A DNA stretch of 64,000 nt from Nocardia inohanensis NBRC 100128. Lineage in GTDB: Bacteria > Actinomycetota > Actinomycetes > Mycobacteriales > Mycobacteriaceae. Positions within the stretch are counted from its first letter, which is position 1, and every line of letters starts with the position of its first letter. Below the pieces are notes generated by a model, which did not search any database, had not been told where the DNA came from, and was given only the letters and a program-made list of their open reading frames with translations. This document shows positions 60,759 through 64,000 of the stretch, one piece after another. The DNA lies in assembly GCF_001612945.1 (NCBI RefSeq), contig NZ_BDBK01000008.1:310001-374000 (forward strand), given 5' to 3'. The position numbers and the translations under genes were made by a program.

Positions 60759-60788
60759 GTCAAATCCCTGCTTGCCCCGGCAAATGCC
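60759..60788. repeat. Direct repeat element, copy A
   Basis: GTCAAATCCC, ten unrelated bases, then GGCAAATGCC. Both 10-mers are identical in copy B 170 bases away in the same orientation. Copy A lies 46 bases upstream of the PfkB-like gene 2 start. Confidence 0.8.
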
Positions 60789-60928
60789 AACCCGGCCATA
60801 GCAACTGCCGTAGGCTCCGCACCGGAATGCGAGTCTCCCAACCGGTTCGAATGCAGACCGCACTCGGTAGCCCCGCGGCTGCCGACGCACCGAACAGACC
60901 GTTGACCCGGTTTATCCCACAAGCAACC

Positions 60929-60978
60929 GTCAAATCCCTTGTCATAACGGCAAATGCCGGAGATTGTCGGCAAATGCC
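60929..60978. repeat. Direct repeat element, copy B, plus a third GGCAAATGCC
   Basis: Copy B spans 60929-60958 with the same two 10-mers and spacer length as copy A. A further GGCAAATGCC follows 20 bases on (60969-60978), two helical turns from the one in copy B, and runs into the CATACT -10-like box. Confidence 0.8.
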
Positions 60979-61032
60979 ATACTGGGCTTGGCGAAATACA
61001 ACCCTGCCAGACGGGTTCGGGAGGTTCTGGTG

Positions 61033-61128
61033 ATGGGATCGATACTGCTGATTCGGCGGTTCCGGAGGGGAACGCGCGCCGCGGCGCGCGACGCGGAATG
61101 CGATGGCGCGCGAGCCGAGTTGGATTGA
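61033..61128 (+). CDS. Possible 31-aa small protein
   Basis: A short frame beginning MGSILLIRRFRRGTR has a good ribosome-binding site (GGGAGG eight bases upstream) and starts about 50 bases after the CATACT box. Its N-terminus is hydrophobic-basic and its end acidic. It occupies the position that the 16-aa frame has in the other cluster. At this length chance is not excluded. Confidence 0.35.
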   Translation: MGSILLIRRFRRGTRAAARDAECDGARAELD

Positions 61129-61287
61129 TTCGCCCCCTCGAATTCCATTCGCCCAGTCGTCGCCGATCGCTCGGCGGAAACGATCCGCCGGCGGCGTAAT
61201 CGATTGCTCACCTTGATGATCGATTGATTCCACTCAGTACGAGAACGGTCACCCGTAGCGACGACGCTTCACCCCTTGGAGAAAGTC

Positions 61288-61569
61288 GTGATCTACGAAA
61301 GCAGCCGATCGATCACCAGCAGCATCACCCAGGAATGGGCGCGCCGCCGCGCCGATCACGAGGAGCCCGCCTGGGAGTTGAGCTGGCGTCCGGAGCCGCT
61401 ACTGGACCGCGAGGCGGCCAAGGCCGCCATGCTGCTCACCGAGATGTGCAGCGGCCGGGAGGAACCCGGCGCCGGAGCCGAGGCGATCGCCACGGAACTG
61501 GGGACCACCGTGCAGCATGTGCTGGCCGTACTGCACCGGCGGATGCTGGAGCGGGGGGACATGCCGTGA
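61288..61569 (+). CDS. Small protein of the PfkB/RibA-like locus, member 2
   Basis: A 93-aa protein starting 'VIYESSRSITSSITQEWARR', closely like member 1 at 57008. The middle holds 'AWELSWRPEPLLDREAAKAA' and the end 'LGTTVQHVLAVLHRRMLERG'. GTG 61288 is chosen because GGAGAAA lies just upstream; a TTG at 61276 is less likely. The stop overlaps the next gene's GTG by four bases (GTGA), so members 2 and 3 are translationally coupled. Confidence 0.7.
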   Translation: MIYESSRSITSSITQEWARRRADHEEPAWELSWRPEPLLDREAAKAAMLLTEMCSGREEPGAGAEAIATELGTTVQHVLAVLHRRMLERGDMP

Positions 61570-61739
61570 CCATCTACTACTCCGACTGGCAGATGACCGA
61601 GCTTGCGGAGATCTTTTCGGGTAATCACTATCAGCGAGATGTGATTCTGGCGGCGAGGGCGATCGCGAGCGCGGGGGAATTGGGCATGGCGGTGGAAGAC
61701 GCTGTGGCCGTGCTGGAGGGGAGACGGCGGAGTCGATGA
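61566..61739 (+). CDS. Small protein of the PfkB/RibA-like locus, member 3
   Basis: A 57-aa protein with 'TIYYSDWQMTELAEIFSGNH' and 'ELGMAVEDAVAVLEGRRRSR'. The end aligns with the 'LGI-V-A-VL-RR' end of the other members, while the long N-terminal part is reduced. Start GTG overlaps the stop of member 2 by four bases. Confidence 0.6.
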   Translation: MTIYYSDWQMTELAEIFSGNHYQRDVILAARAIASAGELGMAVEDAVAVLEGRRRSR

Positions 61740-61910
61740 TCTTGATTCCGGCATATCGGGCGGATGTCGGGGTAGTAGAAGTACCAACCGTCCGGAATCG
61801 ATGAGGGATGGAACAACTCCGGCGCGGGCAATCGCCGGCGGCGGGAGCAGCACGACGCGAGCGGGCGGTGGATCTCGTCGGCTCGTGTGGACGGCCCGAG
61901 GAGGACCCCT

Positions 61911-62324
61911 GTGACGATCGATATCAGCAATCGCTCCATGGTCAGCGATGTGACTCCCGAATTCGCGTTTCGCGCTTACGGATTCGCCGAGGAGGTGTGG
62001 CGGTTGAGTTGGCTGCCCGAGCATCGGCTGACCTGGGAGCAGGCGTGGGCGGGGATGGAGCTGGACGAGATACTGTCCGATCCCGCCGTCGTCGATGATC
62101 AGCGCGCGCATGCCACGGCCGCCGATCGGGCGGCGCGGCTGGGCATCGGGGTCGAGCACGCGGTGATCGTGCTGGCGCGCCGGATGGCCGAGCGGATGCA
62201 TCGGGAGACGGGGGTGGTGGTTCCCACCGACGAGGTGCCGCTCGATCCGGAATTGGAGCAGCGGGCCGGGGGCGGGCGCCTGCCGAGCGGGTTCGGGGCG
62301 CGCTCGCAACATCTTTGGCGGTGA
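61911..62324 (+). CDS. Small protein of the PfkB/RibA-like locus, member 4
   Basis: A 137-aa protein. 'VTPEFAFRAYGFAEEVWRLS', 'WLPEHRLTWEQAWAGMELDE' and 'LGIGVEHAVIVLARRMAERM' align with members 1 and 2, and a further ~40-residue polar tail follows. The GTG at 61911 has GAGGAGG seven bases upstream. A 171-base gap separates it from member 3, so it may have its own promoter. The function is unknown. Confidence 0.7.
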   Translation: MTIDISNRSMVSDVTPEFAFRAYGFAEEVWRLSWLPEHRLTWEQAWAGMELDEILSDPAVVDDQRAHATAADRAARLGIGVEHAVIVLARRMAERMHRETGVVVPTDEVPLDPELEQRAGGGRLPSGFGARSQHLWR

Positions 62325-62424
62325 GTCGCGCCGGGCTGCGCCCAGGGGACTGGACAGCGGCGCCGGGCGCGCGGGGTGGAAAAGAGTGCACCCCGTGCCG
62401 AATGGCACGGGGTGGCAGGCCGGG

Positions 62425-63516
<1,092 letters not shown>

Positions 63517-63521
63517 GCGGG

Positions 63522-63785
63522 TTACATCACCGCCTCAGGGGTCGGGGCTAGCAGGGAGCTTTTGCGCCGGCGTAGGAGTACCCGCCGGCTGCCGTCGGTA
63601 TAGGCGCGGACTCGCGACAGTTCCCAGCCGCCGTATTCGGCCTGGATGGCCAGGCGCATGGCGGTCGTCACGCGGTTGACTTCCGGGGGTAGTCGCAGGG
63701 GGACGTATTCCCATTCGTCACTGGATTCCTCCCAGCCGGCCGGTAATGTGCGCGAGTGTCGCGCCGAATGTGAGGCCCGAGCCAT
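63522..63785 (-). CDS. DUF5703-family small protein
   Basis: An 87-aa protein with 'EWEYVPLRLPPEVNRVTTAM' and 'AEYGGWELSRVRAYTDGSRR', the pattern of DUF5703 proteins found next to pyrD in Nocardia relatives (from memory). The start ATG overlaps the stop of the upstream gene by one base (TGATG); a GTG three bases earlier is equally placed. It ends five bases before pyrD, so the genes are one operon. The function is unknown. Confidence 0.78.
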   Translation of the reverse strand: MARASHSARHSRTLPAGWEESSDEWEYVPLRLPPEVNRVTTAMRLAIQAEYGGWELSRVRAYTDGSRRVLLRRRKSSLLAPTPEAVM

Positions 63786-64000
63786 CACTGCCCTCTCTTC
63801 CGCTGGTCCGCGCCGATCCGTTGCAGACCGTCACCGGTCGCGGATCCCACGAACATCTCGCCGCTGGCGTTGTCGATGGTCACGGTGTCGGGTTGGCGCA
63901 CTGTCGGGAAACGCCCTACCTCTACCGGTATACCCGTCGACAGGTCGTAGCCGACGACTTCGTTGGTGCCTGTCAGCGTCACCCACACGGTCTCGGATCG
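63785..64000 (-). CDS. C-terminal end of a beta-propeller-type (YncE-like) protein, partial
   Basis: Only the last 71 residues are in the window and the 5' end lies beyond it. 'VTLTGTNEVVGYDLSTGIPV' and 'RQPDTVTIDNASGEMFVGSA' are beta-propeller blades of the YncE/surface-antigen type. It is coupled to the DUF5703-like gene. In M. tuberculosis a lipoprotein gene lies near pyrD (lppL, from memory), so it may be a secreted or lipid-anchored protein. Confidence 0.7.
   Translation of the reverse strand, partial: RSETVWVTLTGTNEVVGYDLSTGIPVEVGRFPTVRQPDTVTIDNASGEMFVGSATGDGLQRIGADQRKRGQ

Larger units (their letters stand above)
60714..61287. promoter_or_regulatory. Divergent control region with repeated elements
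   Basis: This 574-base region separates PfkB-like gene 2 from the second small-protein cluster. It carries two copies of GTCAAATCCC-N10-GGCAAATGCC (60759-60788 and 60929-60958), a third GGCAAATGCC (60969-60978), and GCCATACTGG (60976-60985) shared with the first cluster's promoter. It is less GC-rich than its flanks. No standard FMN riboswitch features were recognised. A 31-codon frame at 61033 is listed separately. Confidence 0.65.

Noticed and set aside
60954..61199. 81-codon plus-strand frame in the divergent control region
   Set aside because: It overlaps the repeat elements and lacks a ribosome-binding site; the shorter 31-codon frame in another phase has a better start signal.
56798..61287. 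FMN riboswitch for the RibA-like genes
   Set aside because: The conserved RFN-element blocks were not found upstream of any of the genes in the locus.

Overview
This is a high-GC actinobacterial chromosome segment, most likely from Nocardia or a close mycolic-acid-containing relative. The main clues are codon use, GTG starts, the mycobacterial-type integration host factor, a PIM acyltransferase-like gene, an MgtA-like mannosyltransferase, a PapA5-like acyltransferase, and two gene groups that match M. tuberculosis gene order from memory: pitA with two small downstream genes, and dapE2-PEBP with pyrD. No CRISPR array, rRNA, transposase or phage gene was seen.

Layout. 1-9.4 kb: AraC regulator fragment, mismatch DNA glycosylase, PatA-like acyltransferase, EntS-like MFS exporter, beta-helix protein, acyl desaturase, two tRNA-Leu(GAG) genes, a lipoprotein, a Sel1-repeat protein and mIHF. 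9.4-15.5 kb: an ECF41/SigJ-type sigma factor divergent from a hydrolase, a DoxX-like protein and a cysteine-less carboxymuconolactone decarboxylase-fold protein; then a SAM methyltransferase, a secreted protein, a VOC protein and a NUDIX protein. 15.5-24.2 kb: a CoA-disulfide-reductase-like flavoprotein with an MFS permease, then a proline catabolic unit (PucR regulator, pruA, proline dehydrogenase) and an amino-acid permease. 24-33.8 kb: TetR divergent from a carotenoid oxygenase with two clear operators, a DMT exporter, an AldR-like regulator facing alanine dehydrogenase, the pitA cluster, a COQ4-like protein and the mannosyltransferase.

34.6-40.6 kb: a GntR/FadR regulator upstream of an aldehyde dehydrogenase, AttH-like protein and GMC oxidoreductase operon, with an operator over the -10 box. 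40.6-49.1 kb: two paralogues of an unrecognised ~406-aa family, an imine-reductase-like gene with an HxlR regulator, a flavin monooxygenase next to intergenic 51/55-bp repeats, a second SAM methyltransferase, and a DUF2510-glutamine-rich-scramblase protein. 49.3-55.1 kb: M20 peptidase, PEBP protein, TetR, PapA5-like acyltransferase and acyl-CoA ligase.

55.3-62.3 kb is the most unusual part. It holds two PfkB-fold proteins with a shared extra N-terminal domain and no catalytic aspartate, two GTP cyclohydrolase II-like proteins with intact active sites and hydrophobic C-terminal tails, and a family of small proteins read divergently from each PfkB gene. Repeated DNA elements occupy the divergent promoter regions. 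It looks like a duplicated regulatory or metabolic module built around GTP ring-opening and a nucleoside/sugar-binding pseudokinase; I do not recognise it as a described system. The window ends with pyrD, a DUF5703-like gene and the end of a beta-propeller-type protein gene.
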